Both the position numbers and the translations under genes were made by a program. Positions 23,917 to 32,632 of a stretch of DNA of 64,000 bases are shown in pieces. The notes below the pieces were generated by a model, which searched no databases, was not told the origin of the DNA, and saw only the letters and a program-made list of their open reading frames with translations. Position 1 is the first letter of the stretch. Each line of letters opens with the position of its first letter. Source of the DNA: DATCJA01 sp963814955 (GTDB lineage Bacteria > Acidobacteriota > Vicinamibacteria > Vicinamibacterales > UBA2999); assembly GCA_963814955.1 (NCBI GenBank), contig CAWFEX010000012.1, positions 275,696-339,695 of the forward strand. The letters are read 5' to 3'.

Positions 23917-24881
23917 CAGGAGCTCATGACCTCGACGCGGGTCCGCAGCAGCACGCCGGCCAGCGGCGACAACACGTCCATCAGCTCCGACGTCGCCGTA
24001 ATGCGATCCGGCAGCGCGGCCGCGGCCGTCGGATCGATCGACTCGACTGCCGTCCCGAGCCGTTCTTCGAGGCTCTCGTGCAGGTGGTTCACGGCGCCGG
24101 CGACACCGTTGTTTCCGCCGAGCAGCACACGCGCGAAACCCTGTCCCGCGAGGCGGTCCTGGTAATACATCGACGTCTGATGCACCACGTCGGTCAGCGA
24201 TTCTTCATCTTCCTCCGGACGGTTCCGGAAGAAGATCAAGTCGCCGGCGCGCACGATCGCAATGGACGTGTACTCAGGACGCCGGTGCACGATCAGCCAG
24301 TCGCCCTCGATCGAGCGGGCCGATGCCAGCGTGAGATTCACGACTGCGAACGTCGCGATGTCGACGAGACCTGCATGGAGGCCTGCGTCGCTGCATACAT
24401 CCTCGTACCCTTTGACCACGTCGTTTCGCGCCACCACCACGATGAACTCGGCGCTGCCGTCGGGGCCGCGCGTACCGGGCGAGTACGTGACAGAGGCCTC
24501 GTCGATCGGGAACGGAGCAGCCTTGCGCATCTGCCAGCGCACCAGTTGATCCAGGTCGTCGCGTCTCGCAGGCACGCGTTCGAAACGGATCACTGATACC
24601 TTGGCGGCCACGTCGGGAATAATCAGCGCGACACGCGCTGGCCTGGACGCCAGCCGGCCAATGACCGCGCGCAATCCCGCAACCACGGCTGCGCGGTCGG
24701 TGATGTTCGGCGACGTGAGTGAGGCGTGGACCGCGTTGCCCGGGAGGCCTTCGACGGCGTATGACTGGACCGCCAGGCGAGCCCGGCGCGAGGTCATTGT
24801 CGCCGCCGACACCCGCGTCGGCGTGATCTCCACAGCCGCATCGGGCGGCGGGCTGGCCAGCCAGGAAGCAAGCAGGCTCAT
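23916..24881 (-). CDS. PilM-like cytoplasmic actin-fold protein
   Basis: This 321-residue protein resembles the PilM/GspL actin-like fold: VALIIPDVAAKVSVIRFERV, then LDQLVRWQMRKAAPFPIDEA, a highly characteristic PilM segment, and LLGGNNGVAG. PilM links the cytoplasmic ATPase and PilN. The conserved N-terminal phosphate loop of actin-fold ATPases is weak here, so nucleotide binding is uncertain. The start overlaps the gspE stop by four bases. Confidence 0.8.
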   Translation of the reverse strand: MSLLASWLASPPPDAAVEITPTRVSAATMTSRRARLAVQSYAVEGLPGNAVHASLTSPNITDRAAVVAGLRAVIGRLASRPARVALIIPDVAAKVSVIRFERVPARRDDLDQLVRWQMRKAAPFPIDEASVTYSPGTRGPDGSAEFIVVVARNDVVKGYEDVCSDAGLHAGLVDIATFAVVNLTLASARSIEGDWLIVHRRPEYTSIAIVRAGDLIFFRNRPEEDEESLTDVVHQTSMYYQDRLAGQGFARVLLGGNNGVAGAVNHLHESLEERLGTAVESIDPTAAAALPDRITATSELMDVLSPLAGVLLRTRVEVMSS

Positions 24882-26500
24882 TCGACGAACGTCACCTTGT
24901 TTATTTCGCGCAGCGTCGTCTGCCCAAGCAGCACCTTCTCGACCGCAGATTCGCGGAGGAAGCGCATACCTTCTTCATGCGCGAGTTTTTTTACTTCTGA
25001 CGTGGGACGCCGTTCGAGAATCATCTCACGGATGCGATCGGACAGGTCGAGGAGTTCGCAGATCGCCGTTCGTCCCTTGAACCCCGTGCCGCCGCAGTCC
25101 ATGCAGCCGGCTCCCTCATAGAACCGCTGCGTGGCGGCGAGGTTCGGGTCCATTCCGGAGTCCTCGAGCGCCTTTCGTTCGACGGGAACCTGCCGCTTGC
25201 AGTGGGCGCATGTAAGGCGGACGAGCCGCTGGGCCATCACACAGTTGAGCGCGGACACGAACTGATACGGCTCGACGCCCATGTTCAGGAACCGTCCGAG
25301 GACGTCGACGACGTTGTTGGCATGGACGGTGGTGAACACCAGATGCCCGGTCAGCGCCGACTGGATGGCAATCTGCGCGGTCTCGGGGTCTCGAATCTCG
25401 CCCACCATGATCTTGTCGGGGTCGTGGCGCAGGATCGACCGCAGCCCACGCGCGAATGTCAGCCCTTTCTTCTCGTTGATTGGAATCTGTGTGATCCCGG
25501 CCAGCTGATACTCCACTGGATCTTCGATCGTGATGATCTTGTCCTCCACGGATCGAATTTCCGACAAGGCCGCGTAGAGCGTGGTGGTCTTGCCCGATCC
25601 GGTCGGGCCGGTTACCAGCACCATCCCGTACGGCTCGCGGATGTACTTCCGGAATCTCTTCAGCTCTTCGTCCGGGAACCCGAGAATATCGAGCTTCAGT
25701 TCGGTGAACTGCTCGCTGATGGATTCTTTGTCGAGAATGCGGATGACGGCATCTTCCCCATGCACGCTTGGCATGATCGACACCCGGAAGTCGATCGTCT
25801 TTCCGGGCATCCGCACCTTGAATCGCCCGTCCTGAGGTACGCGCTTCTCGGCGATGTCCAGCTCCGCCATGACCTTGACGCGCGAAATGATCGAGCTGTG
25901 GAACTGCTTGGCGATCGGCCGCATTGCCGGCTGAAGCACGCCGTCGATGCGGTACTTCACATGAACGGCGTCGTCGCCCGTCTCGATGTGAATGTCGCTC
26001 GCCCGCCGCTGAATGGCCGTGTAGATGGTGGAGTCGACGAGCCGGATGATCGGACTGATATCGCTCGTCAGCCGCTCGACCGTGAGATTATCGTCGGCCG
26101 ACTCATCGTCTTTCAGTACCTGCAGTTGAAAACCCTCAGTCGCCTCCTCGAGCACGCGCTGGGAGCTTTCGCTCTTTTTCAGAATGGATTGGATGGCCGA
26201 CGGTGCTCCAACCGTCCGCCTTACCGGCATGCCAAGGATGATGCTCAGCTCGTCGATCATCGGAAGGTCGGTTGGATCTGAAACAACGATGACCAGCGAT
26301 CTGCCGTCGCGCCGGTACGGCACGAAGCCGTAACGCAGCATCAAATCCGCCGGAATCGACCGGAACAGCTCCTGATCGATCCGGAAATCGTCCATATCGA
26401 TGAATTCAAGCCGGTACCGTTCTGCCAGCTTGCGCGCGCGTGTGACCTCGGCCGAGTAATCTTCGGGGGTTTGAATCAGGTTGGGATCGACGGTTTCCAT
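24878..26500 (-). CDS. secretion/pilus assembly ATPase GspE/PilB
   Basis: This 540-residue hexameric motor ATPase has an N-terminal T2SSE_N domain (about 20-125), Walker A GPTGSGKTTTLYAAL (about 300), an Asp box and Walker B region (ILRHDPDKIMVGEIRDPETA), and a His box (TVHANNVVDVLGR). A tetracysteine zinc motif (CAHC ... CMDCGGTG, about 433-475) is present as in GspE/PilB extension ATPases. No separate PilT retraction ATPase is in the operon, which fits secretion or a non-retracting pilus. It starts 3 bases after the gspF stop. Confidence 0.93.
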   Translation of the reverse strand: METVDPNLIQTPEDYSAEVTRARKLAERYRLEFIDMDDFRIDQELFRSIPADLMLRYGFVPYRRDGRSLVIVVSDPTDLPMIDELSIILGMPVRRTVGAPSAIQSILKKSESSQRVLEEATEGFQLQVLKDDESADDNLTVERLTSDISPIIRLVDSTIYTAIQRRASDIHIETGDDAVHVKYRIDGVLQPAMRPIAKQFHSSIISRVKVMAELDIAEKRVPQDGRFKVRMPGKTIDFRVSIMPSVHGEDAVIRILDKESISEQFTELKLDILGFPDEELKRFRKYIREPYGMVLVTGPTGSGKTTTLYAALSEIRSVEDKIITIEDPVEYQLAGITQIPINEKKGLTFARGLRSILRHDPDKIMVGEIRDPETAQIAIQSALTGHLVFTTVHANNVVDVLGRFLNMGVEPYQFVSALNCVMAQRLVRLTCAHCKRQVPVERKALEDSGMDPNLAATQRFYEGAGCMDCGGTGFKGRTAICELLDLSDRIREMILERRPTSEVKKLAHEEGMRFLRESAVEKVLLGQTTLREINKVTFVE

Positions 26501-26503
26501 TTC

Positions 26504-27715
26504 TCAACCACCCATGACCGAACTGAGCTCGAACAGCGGCATGTACAGCGCCAGCACGACGGCAGCGATCACGACACCCATCACGACGAGGATGACCGGC
26601 TCAATCAGCGTGATAAACCGCCCGACCTCCGTCTCGATCTCCTCGTCGTAGAAATCCGCGAGGCTGTTCAGCATGTCCTGCAGAGCTCCAGTGGATTCGC
26701 CGACTTCGACCATCTTGACTGCCACGTCGGGAAAGATTCCCCGCGCGAGGAGCGCCGAGGCGAAGCTTTGTCCTTCGCTCACCCGACGAGTGACTTCGCG
26801 GATCTCTGCGCCGAAGTGTCGATTCGTCATCGCTCCGCCCGCTATCTCTAGAGCATTTACGAGCGGAATGCCGCCCCCGATCAATGTGGCGAGCGTTCGG
26901 GCCAGCTGAGACGTGGAAAACTTGCGGACCGTTTCCCCGGCCCAGGGGAGCTTCAGCAACATCTGGTCGACATGTTCGCGATGTCCGGGGCGGTTCACCC
27001 ACCAGAAGCCCAGCGCAGCGGTACCGGCAATCGCGATCGCGATGAACCAGAAGTTTGCAACGAGGCCGTTGGAGAAGCCGACGATTACCCGCGTCGAGAG
27101 AGGAAGCTCTCGGCCGTAATTGCCGTAAAAGCTCGAAAATGCCGGTACCACCCGGACGACGATGATGCCAATGAGCGTCACCATCATGACGACGAGAATG
27201 GCCGGATAGATGAGCGCCGAGATCGTTCGACGGCGCACGGCGCCGATGACCTTCTCGTACGCAACATACCGCCGGATCACGGCGTCGAGATTGCCGCTGC
27301 GCTCACCCGCCATCAGCGACGCGGAGTAGACAGCGGGAAACAAGCCCGAATGGGCTGCAAACGCATCCGACAGCGCCGTGCCGGCTTTGACCTTCTCGTA
27401 AACGGTGTCGAGAACGGCTTTGAATGTCTGGTTCGAGATACGCTGCCGGAGGATGTCGAGCGACTGGACGAGCGGCATCCCGGCCTTGAGCAACGTTGCC
27501 AGCTCCTGATTGAAGACCAGGAATTCCTGTCGGGACACGCGCTGACGGCGCCCTCCGCGTGTCGCAAGCGCCTGAACGCTGGCACGCCGCTGGAGGGAAA
27601 GGATGTACAACCCTTTTTCTTCCAGCTCCTTACGGAGGCGAGACTCGCTGTCGGCGACGTAGACGCCTTCGATAATCTCGCCGGTATTCGTTCCCAGCCT
27701 ACAGCGGAATTCCAT
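26504..27715 (-). CDS. inner-membrane platform protein GspF/PilC
   Basis: This 403-residue protein has the duplicated GspF domain and three to four membrane helices: one pair around 170-235 (ALIYPAILVVMMVTLIGIIV) and another at the C-terminus (EPVILVVMGVVIAAVVLALY). The family motif GERSGNLDAVIRRY appears in the first half and VEVGESTGALQDML in the second. It is the first gene of the minus-strand operon. Its promoter should lie in 27716-27853, where I see AT-rich stretches but no clear boxes. Confidence 0.92.
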   Translation of the reverse strand: MEFRCRLGTNTGEIIEGVYVADSESRLRKELEEKGLYILSLQRRASVQALATRGGRRQRVSRQEFLVFNQELATLLKAGMPLVQSLDILRQRISNQTFKAVLDTVYEKVKAGTALSDAFAAHSGLFPAVYSASLMAGERSGNLDAVIRRYVAYEKVIGAVRRRTISALIYPAILVVMMVTLIGIIVVRVVPAFSSFYGNYGRELPLSTRVIVGFSNGLVANFWFIAIAIAGTAALGFWWVNRPGHREHVDQMLLKLPWAGETVRKFSTSQLARTLATLIGGGIPLVNALEIAGGAMTNRHFGAEIREVTRRVSEGQSFASALLARGIFPDVAVKMVEVGESTGALQDMLNSLADFYDEEIETEVGRFITLIEPVILVVMGVVIAAVVLALYMPLFELSSVMGG

Positions 27716-27853
27716 CGGTCCAGTGTGGCATATGGCGGTAACCGCCTGCGGTCACAGTATTTAGGTATACGACCCTAGACTATGCCGCGAGCAGGTCGGA
27801 CGGGACGGCCGACCGGATACCTCCTTCCCGAGTGCAAATTTATGAAGTCCCGT

Positions 27854-28737
27854 TTACTGCGGCTCCACAAACGCCCGGAACACCCTAATGCCCAATTCCC
27901 GAGGATCTGCGCTCTTGAGGGCCGGGAGAGCCGCCGGAACAAACGTTTTATCGACCGAAATCGTCATTTCGATGGTGTCGGCGGCGCCGAGCTGGTCGGT
28001 GGAGATATCCACCCTTCTCAGTTCGCTGCCGCCGGGGGGAGCATGAAGCTGTCTACGACGGTCTGCCCGATACGTGCTTCGACACGCTGCGGTTCGGTGA
28101 ACGCCTCGGTAATCGGCTGATCCGCCTGCAGGTACAGTCGCACGCCACGCTTAGGGTTGCGGAACGACAGCGTCGCATCCTTCTTCGACCACTGCCACTC
28201 GCGGCCGGCGTCGGTGGCCACTTCAGTCTCGTACCACCCATCATTGAACACCACGACCAGCGGGTCGCTTTCGAGACGCATGTCAAACGAGGCGACGCGA
28301 TACGACCGCTGGCCTTCGGTCTGGCCCACGAGCGGGAGCCGATCACCACTCTTCGGTGAAAAGAGACCGATCTCGACCGTCGTCTCGCCGACGTACGGGA
28401 ACTTTGGAATGAACATCGTACGGGAGTATTCGATCGTCGCCCCCGGCTTCCACTGCCGCGTCGGTGTCGGCAATTCGTGATCGTCGGTCCACATCAGCTC
28501 GCGGTCGCCATCGAGGAAGTGCACGAAGACCCAATAGTCGTCCGTGAAGGCAGGCAGGTTGGGCGCCACAACGAACCGGTATGTCATTTGGACCGGGCTG
28601 CCGATGGCTGCAGCGGGCTTGCTCACCGTCACCGTCGGTGTGGCGACCGGCGCCATGTTGTCCTCGGCGCGAGAGCAGGCTACCGCCACGCCGGCCAGGA
28701 GCAACAGGGCCAGTGTACGATTGAATGCACTGAACAT
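27854..28737 (-). CDS. putative lipoprotein of unknown function, one frameshift
   Basis: The signal MFSAFNRTLALLLLAGVAVAC has a lipobox ending in Cys. The mature part is beta-rich (VQMTYRFVVAPNLPAFTDDY, FVHFLDGDRELMWTDDHE). The frame that ends at 28018 continues one base out as GSELRRVDISTDQLGAADTI and stops at 27854-27856 (REL...FVEPQ). The break lies in a run of six C at about 28029; a seventh C restores M-L-P-P-G-G-S-E-L. Full length is therefore about 295 residues. An ATG at 28761 is possible but leaves only 26 bases to the divergent shell-protein gene. I do not recognise the family. Confidence 0.7.
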
Positions 28738-28787
28738 CGTTATCTGCATAATACCGCGCAAACCGTGCTAGAGTTCGTCCCACGTTC

Positions 28788-29063
28788 ATGCCGGGAGACG
28801 CGCTGGGGATGGTGGAAACCAAAGGCCTCATCGGTTCGATTGAAGCGGCCGATGCGATGGTCAAAGCGGCCAACGTCGCCCTGATCGGCAAGGAGTACAT
28901 CGGCGGCGGTTATGTCACGGTGCTGGTGCGCGGCGACGTCGGCGCCGTGAAGGCTGCTACCGACGCAGGGTCGGCTGCCGCGAGGCGCGTAGGTGAACTG
29001 GTCTCGGTTCACGTCATCCCGCGGCCGCACAACGAAGTCGAAAAAATCCTACCCAAGTCATAG
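28788..29063 (+). CDS. bacterial microcompartment shell protein (BMC-H)
   Basis: This 91-residue protein is a single BMC domain: MPGDALGMVETKGLIGSIEA, then ADAMVKAANVALIGKEYIGG and a C-terminal SVHVIPRPHNEVEKILP. This is the hexamer-forming PduA/EutM/CcmK type, which tiles the facets of a microcompartment. It lies three bases ahead of an acylating aldehyde dehydrogenase, the signature enzyme of metabolosomes. No BMC-P pentamer, BMC-T trimer, PduL or other signature enzyme is in the window, so this pair alone cannot make a closed shell. Confidence 0.93.
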   Translation: MPGDALGMVETKGLIGSIEAADAMVKAANVALIGKEYIGGGYVTVLVRGDVGAVKAATDAGSAAARRVGELVSVHVIPRPHNEVEKILPKS

Positions 29064-29066
29064 GCG

Positions 29067-30797
29067 ATGGCGGTCGAGAGCGCCGCACCACAAACCGACA
29101 AGGACCTCGCTTCAATCGCAGAGGCGCGCGCGTTGGCCCGTGCCGCCCGCCAGGCCCAGGCGCGGTTGGCAGAACTGTCACAGGAGCAGATCGACGCCGT
29201 TGTCACGGCGATGGCCGAGGCCGTTACTCCTCAGGCCGAGGCGCTCGCTCGTCTGGCAGTCGAGGAAACCGGCTACGGCGTGATCGCCGACAAGGTCCAG
29301 AAAAACCTGTTCGCCTCGCGGCGGGTCTATGACTTCATCCGCCCGATGCGGACCGTCGGCGTCATCAACCGGATCGAAGACCGAAAAATCATCGAAATTG
29401 CCGAGCCATTCGGCGTCGTGGCAGCGGTTGTTCCGTCGACCAATCCCACGTCGACTGCCATATATAAGGTGCTCATTGCCTTGAAGGCACGCTGCGCCAT
29501 CGTCATCAGCCCCCATCCCGCGGCGGTTCGATGCATTACGCGAGCGGTGGAAATCATGGCGGAAGCTGCCGCGGACGCTGGTGCGCCTCCGGGGAGCATC
29601 GGGTGGATGAAGACGGTAACGCTCGAGGGCACGCAGGAACTGATGAAGCACCGCGACGTGGCAGTCATCCTTGCGACAGGCGGTATGGGGCTCGTTCGCG
29701 CGGCGTACAGCGCGGGCAAGCCTGCCTACGGCGTTGGCCCCGGAAACGCCCCCGCATACATCGAACGCTCGGCCGACATCAAGAAGGCCGTCCGCGACAT
29801 CATCACCGGCAAGACATTCGACAACGGCGTGCTCTGCTCGTCGGAGAACTCCGTTGTCGTCGATGAGGCGATTGCAGAAGAAGCGCGCCGCGAGTTCGTG
29901 GCGCAGCACGGCTATTTCATGAATCCCGCCGAAATCGACGCGGTTGCGAAGGTATTCGTGACCGCGCAGCGGCTTCCGAACCCGGCGCTTGTCGGGAAGC
30001 CGGCGGTGCACATCGCACGAACCGCCGGGATCAAGGTACCGGACGGCACCCGGGTCCTCATGGCGCCGCTCGCGGGTGTTGGCCGCGACTATCCCCTTTC
30101 GATAGAAAAGCTCGCCCCGATTCTCTCCTGGTACGTCGTCAGCGACTGGCGGCAGGGATGCGAACGCTGTATCGAGATTCTGCGTTACGGCGGCATGGGG
30201 CACACGATGTCGATCCACTCCAACAACGACGAGGTGGTTCTCCAGTTCGGACTGAAGAAACCGGCGTTCCGCATCTGCGTCAACACCCCGACGACGCATG
30301 GGTCAATCGGGCTGACAACCGGGCTGGATCCTGCCATGACGCTGGGGTGTGGCGGCTGGGGCGGCAACATCACGTCCGACAACATAACCCCGCGTCATCT
30401 GCTCAACGTGAAACGGCTCGCGTACGAGGTACGTCCGGCCGTTGTTCATGGATCAACGGAGCCGGTGCGCCAGACGCCCACCACGCCTGAATCGAAGGCT
30501 CCCCTGCCAAAATCCCCCACGCGCCCGGCACCGGAAGGGATACCAGCCGAGGCGCTCGCCGGTCGAATCGATCGGTTTCTGGCCTCACGCGGATTTGCCT
30601 ACTCGCCCGCCAGGGAACCCCTGGGAGGGGGCAGCGCTCCAGAGCCGCCGGTCGAATTCGTCTCCGAGGAAGACGTTCGCACGGCGCTGAAGACTGGACG
30701 AAAACTGCTAATCGACGAAAAGACGATCATCACCCCCGCAGCGCGCGACCTGGGCGAAGCCCACAAGGTGTTCATCGAGAGTGGCTGGCCACGGTGA
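29067..30797 (+). CDS. CoA-acylating aldehyde dehydrogenase with metabolosome-type C-terminal extension
   Basis: This 576-residue enzyme has the EutE/PduP-type core: RVYDFIRPMRTVGVINRIED, VVPSTNPTSTAIYKVL, and the catalytic Cys in FDNGVLCSSENS (about residue 258). It would convert an aldehyde, NAD+ and CoA to an acyl-CoA. After the core (about residue 455) comes a Pro/Thr-rich linker. A short amphipathic helix-like segment (AEALAGRIDRFLASRGFA, about 497-514) follows that could be an encapsulation peptide. The last part, EEDVRTALKTGRKLLIDEKT, ends with IITPAARDLGEAH, a motif I associate with proteins of microcompartment loci. Substrate is not decided by the sequence. Confidence 0.88.
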   Translation: MAVESAAPQTDKDLASIAEARALARAARQAQARLAELSQEQIDAVVTAMAEAVTPQAEALARLAVEETGYGVIADKVQKNLFASRRVYDFIRPMRTVGVINRIEDRKIIEIAEPFGVVAAVVPSTNPTSTAIYKVLIALKARCAIVISPHPAAVRCITRAVEIMAEAAADAGAPPGSIGWMKTVTLEGTQELMKHRDVAVILATGGMGLVRAAYSAGKPAYGVGPGNAPAYIERSADIKKAVRDIITGKTFDNGVLCSSENSVVVDEAIAEEARREFVAQHGYFMNPAEIDAVAKVFVTAQRLPNPALVGKPAVHIARTAGIKVPDGTRVLMAPLAGVGRDYPLSIEKLAPILSWYVVSDWRQGCERCIEILRYGGMGHTMSIHSNNDEVVLQFGLKKPAFRICVNTPTTHGSIGLTTGLDPAMTLGCGGWGGNITSDNITPRHLLNVKRLAYEVRPAVVHGSTEPVRQTPTTPESKAPLPKSPTRPAPEGIPAEALAGRIDRFLASRGFAYSPAREPLGGGSAPEPPVEFVSEEDVRTALKTGRKLLIDEKTIITPAARDLGEAHKVFIESGWPR

Positions 30798-30832
30798 AAA
30801 GTCCATAACTGCTGAGCCAATTGGACTTATTG

Positions 30833-30862
30833 TTGACCTCGGATCGAAGGGAATGGTAGAGT
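30833..30862 (+). promoter_or_regulatory. putative sigma70 promoter of the transglycosylase gene
   Basis: TTGACC (30833-30838) and TAGAGT (30857-30862) are 18 bases apart, 8 bases before the ATG. This would make a very short leader. The -35 box is strong and the -10 box moderate. Confidence 0.35.
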
Positions 30863-30870
30863 AATCGGTC

Positions 30871-32623
30871 ATGCTTGGATCACGTATCGTCCAGGTCGGG
30901 GTCCTATTGGTTCTGGGCGCGCTCGCCACGGGCTGCGCGACCCGGAAGGCCGGCACCTCTGCCCCGGTTCTGCCGCCTCTTGTCAGCGTGCCCGCCCCGC
31001 CCGTTACGATTCCGGAGCCTGCCCAGCCGGTTGACCGGGTGATGGAGCTGATTACAGTTTCGACATCCTACTTCGAGGCCGGCGAGCGTGAGCTCAAGCA
31101 GGGGCACCTGCGGTCGGCCAAGGACGAGTTCAATCGCGCCCTTGAGGTTCTCCTGGAGTCACCGTACGGAGGCAGGACGGAGCCGCGGATCCGCGCGCAT
31201 TTCGACCTGCTCGTCGAGCGGATCAGCGCCCATGAAGTGGCTGCGCTCGCCCAGGGCGACGGCTTCGAAGAGCAGCAGCGGTCTGAATCCGCCACAATCG
31301 ACGAACTCCTGTCGATATCGACGTTCGAAACGCCCACACCTACTGCGGAGACAACCCAGGCGGTTGCGGCAGACCTCCAGTCCAGCGTCCATGACATCGA
31401 CATCCCCTTGAACGCCAAGGTGCTGTCGTTCGTGCAGCTGTTCTCCGGGCGCCTGAGGACGTTTCTCGAGGAGGGTTTGAGTCGCAGCGTGCAGTATCTG
31501 CCGATGATCCAGAGCATTTTCAGGGCCGAAGGACTGCCGCTGGATCTCGCGTATGTGCCGCTCGTTGAAAGCGCCTTCAAGCCAACCGCGTTGTCGCGCG
31601 CAAAAGCCCGCGGCATCTGGCAGTTCATGCGCGGCACGGCTCTCGAAAACGGTCTCACCCACGACTGGTATATCGATGAGCGAGCCGAGCCCGAGAAGGC
31701 TACGCGCGCAGCCGCGAAGTATCTGCGAACGCTGAACGGTATGTTCGACGGCGACTGGCACCTCGCACTGGCCTCCTACAACGGCGGACCTGGACGGGTG
31801 CAGCGAGCGATGAAACGCTCCGGACGCAGCGACTTCTGGAACCTGTCCGCGTCAACCCGTTATCTCCCTCGAGAAACACGCGACTATGTGCCGCTCATCC
31901 TGGCGGCCATCATCGTCGCCCGCAACCCCGGACAGTACGGGATGAACATCGAGCCCGTGGACCCGGTTCGTTACGAAGCCGTCACACTTCCTACCGCCGT
32001 CGATTTGCGCCGCGTGGCGGAGTGGATCGGAACTCCAATTCAGGTGATTCAGGATCTGAACCCGGAGCTGCGCCGCTGGACGACGCCGGTCCGGGCCACC
32101 GAGTACCGAGTTGAAGGTGCCCGAAGGAACCGCCGAAATCCTGCGGGCGCATCTTGCTGAGGCTAACCCCGACGATCTGGCGCCACTCAACTGGCACATC
32201 GTGAAGAAGGGCGAGACGCTGCTGTCGATTGCAAAGAAGCTGAAGGTCAGCCGCGTCGACCTGGCAGAGGCCAATTATCTGTCGTCTCGATCGCGACTCA
32301 CCGCCGGCGACCGATTGATTATTCCGCGTGCTCCAGCCCTGCTGCTGGCGTCGCTCCCCGACAGCGACGTCCCCGCGGTCGAGCGCCGGCCAACGGCCGA
32401 CGTGGCGGCGATCAGCAACCCCGCCCCTGAGGCGGCACCCGCGACGGCGGCGTCATTGACGTATCGGGTCAAGCGCGGCGACACGCTTTTTTCGATAGCG
32501 AAGCTGTTCCGGACGAGTGTGGCGTCGTTGAAAAGCTGGAACGGTCTGCGAACGAACTCGATCAAAGTTGGTCAGCGGCTCACCATTTTCACCAGCAGCA
32601 ACGCCGCCGCCGCCACAAACTGA
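30871..32623 (+). CDS. MltD-like lytic transglycosylase lipoprotein with LysM repeats, one frameshift
   Basis: The N-terminus is a lipoprotein signal (VLLVLGALATGC). After a helical region, the GH23 transglycosylase domain has LDLAYVPLVESAFKPTALSR, where Glu in LVESAF is the predicted catalytic acid, then ARGIWQFMRGTA and LALASYNGGPGRV. The reading frame breaks near 32112 (an extra C after GAGTAC). The restored frame carries two LysM peptidoglycan-binding repeats: WHIVKKGETLLSIAKKL and YRVKRGDTLFSIAKLF. Total length is about 584 residues, as in MltD. It cleaves murein glycan with formation of 1,6-anhydroMurNAc, a product that the murQ pathway can recycle. Confidence 0.86.
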
Positions 32624-32632
32624 TCCCGGAAC

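Noticed and set aside
25202..26281. 359-residue open frame antisense to gspE
   Set aside because: It lies wholly inside the conserved GspE/PilB gene and has no motif of its own.
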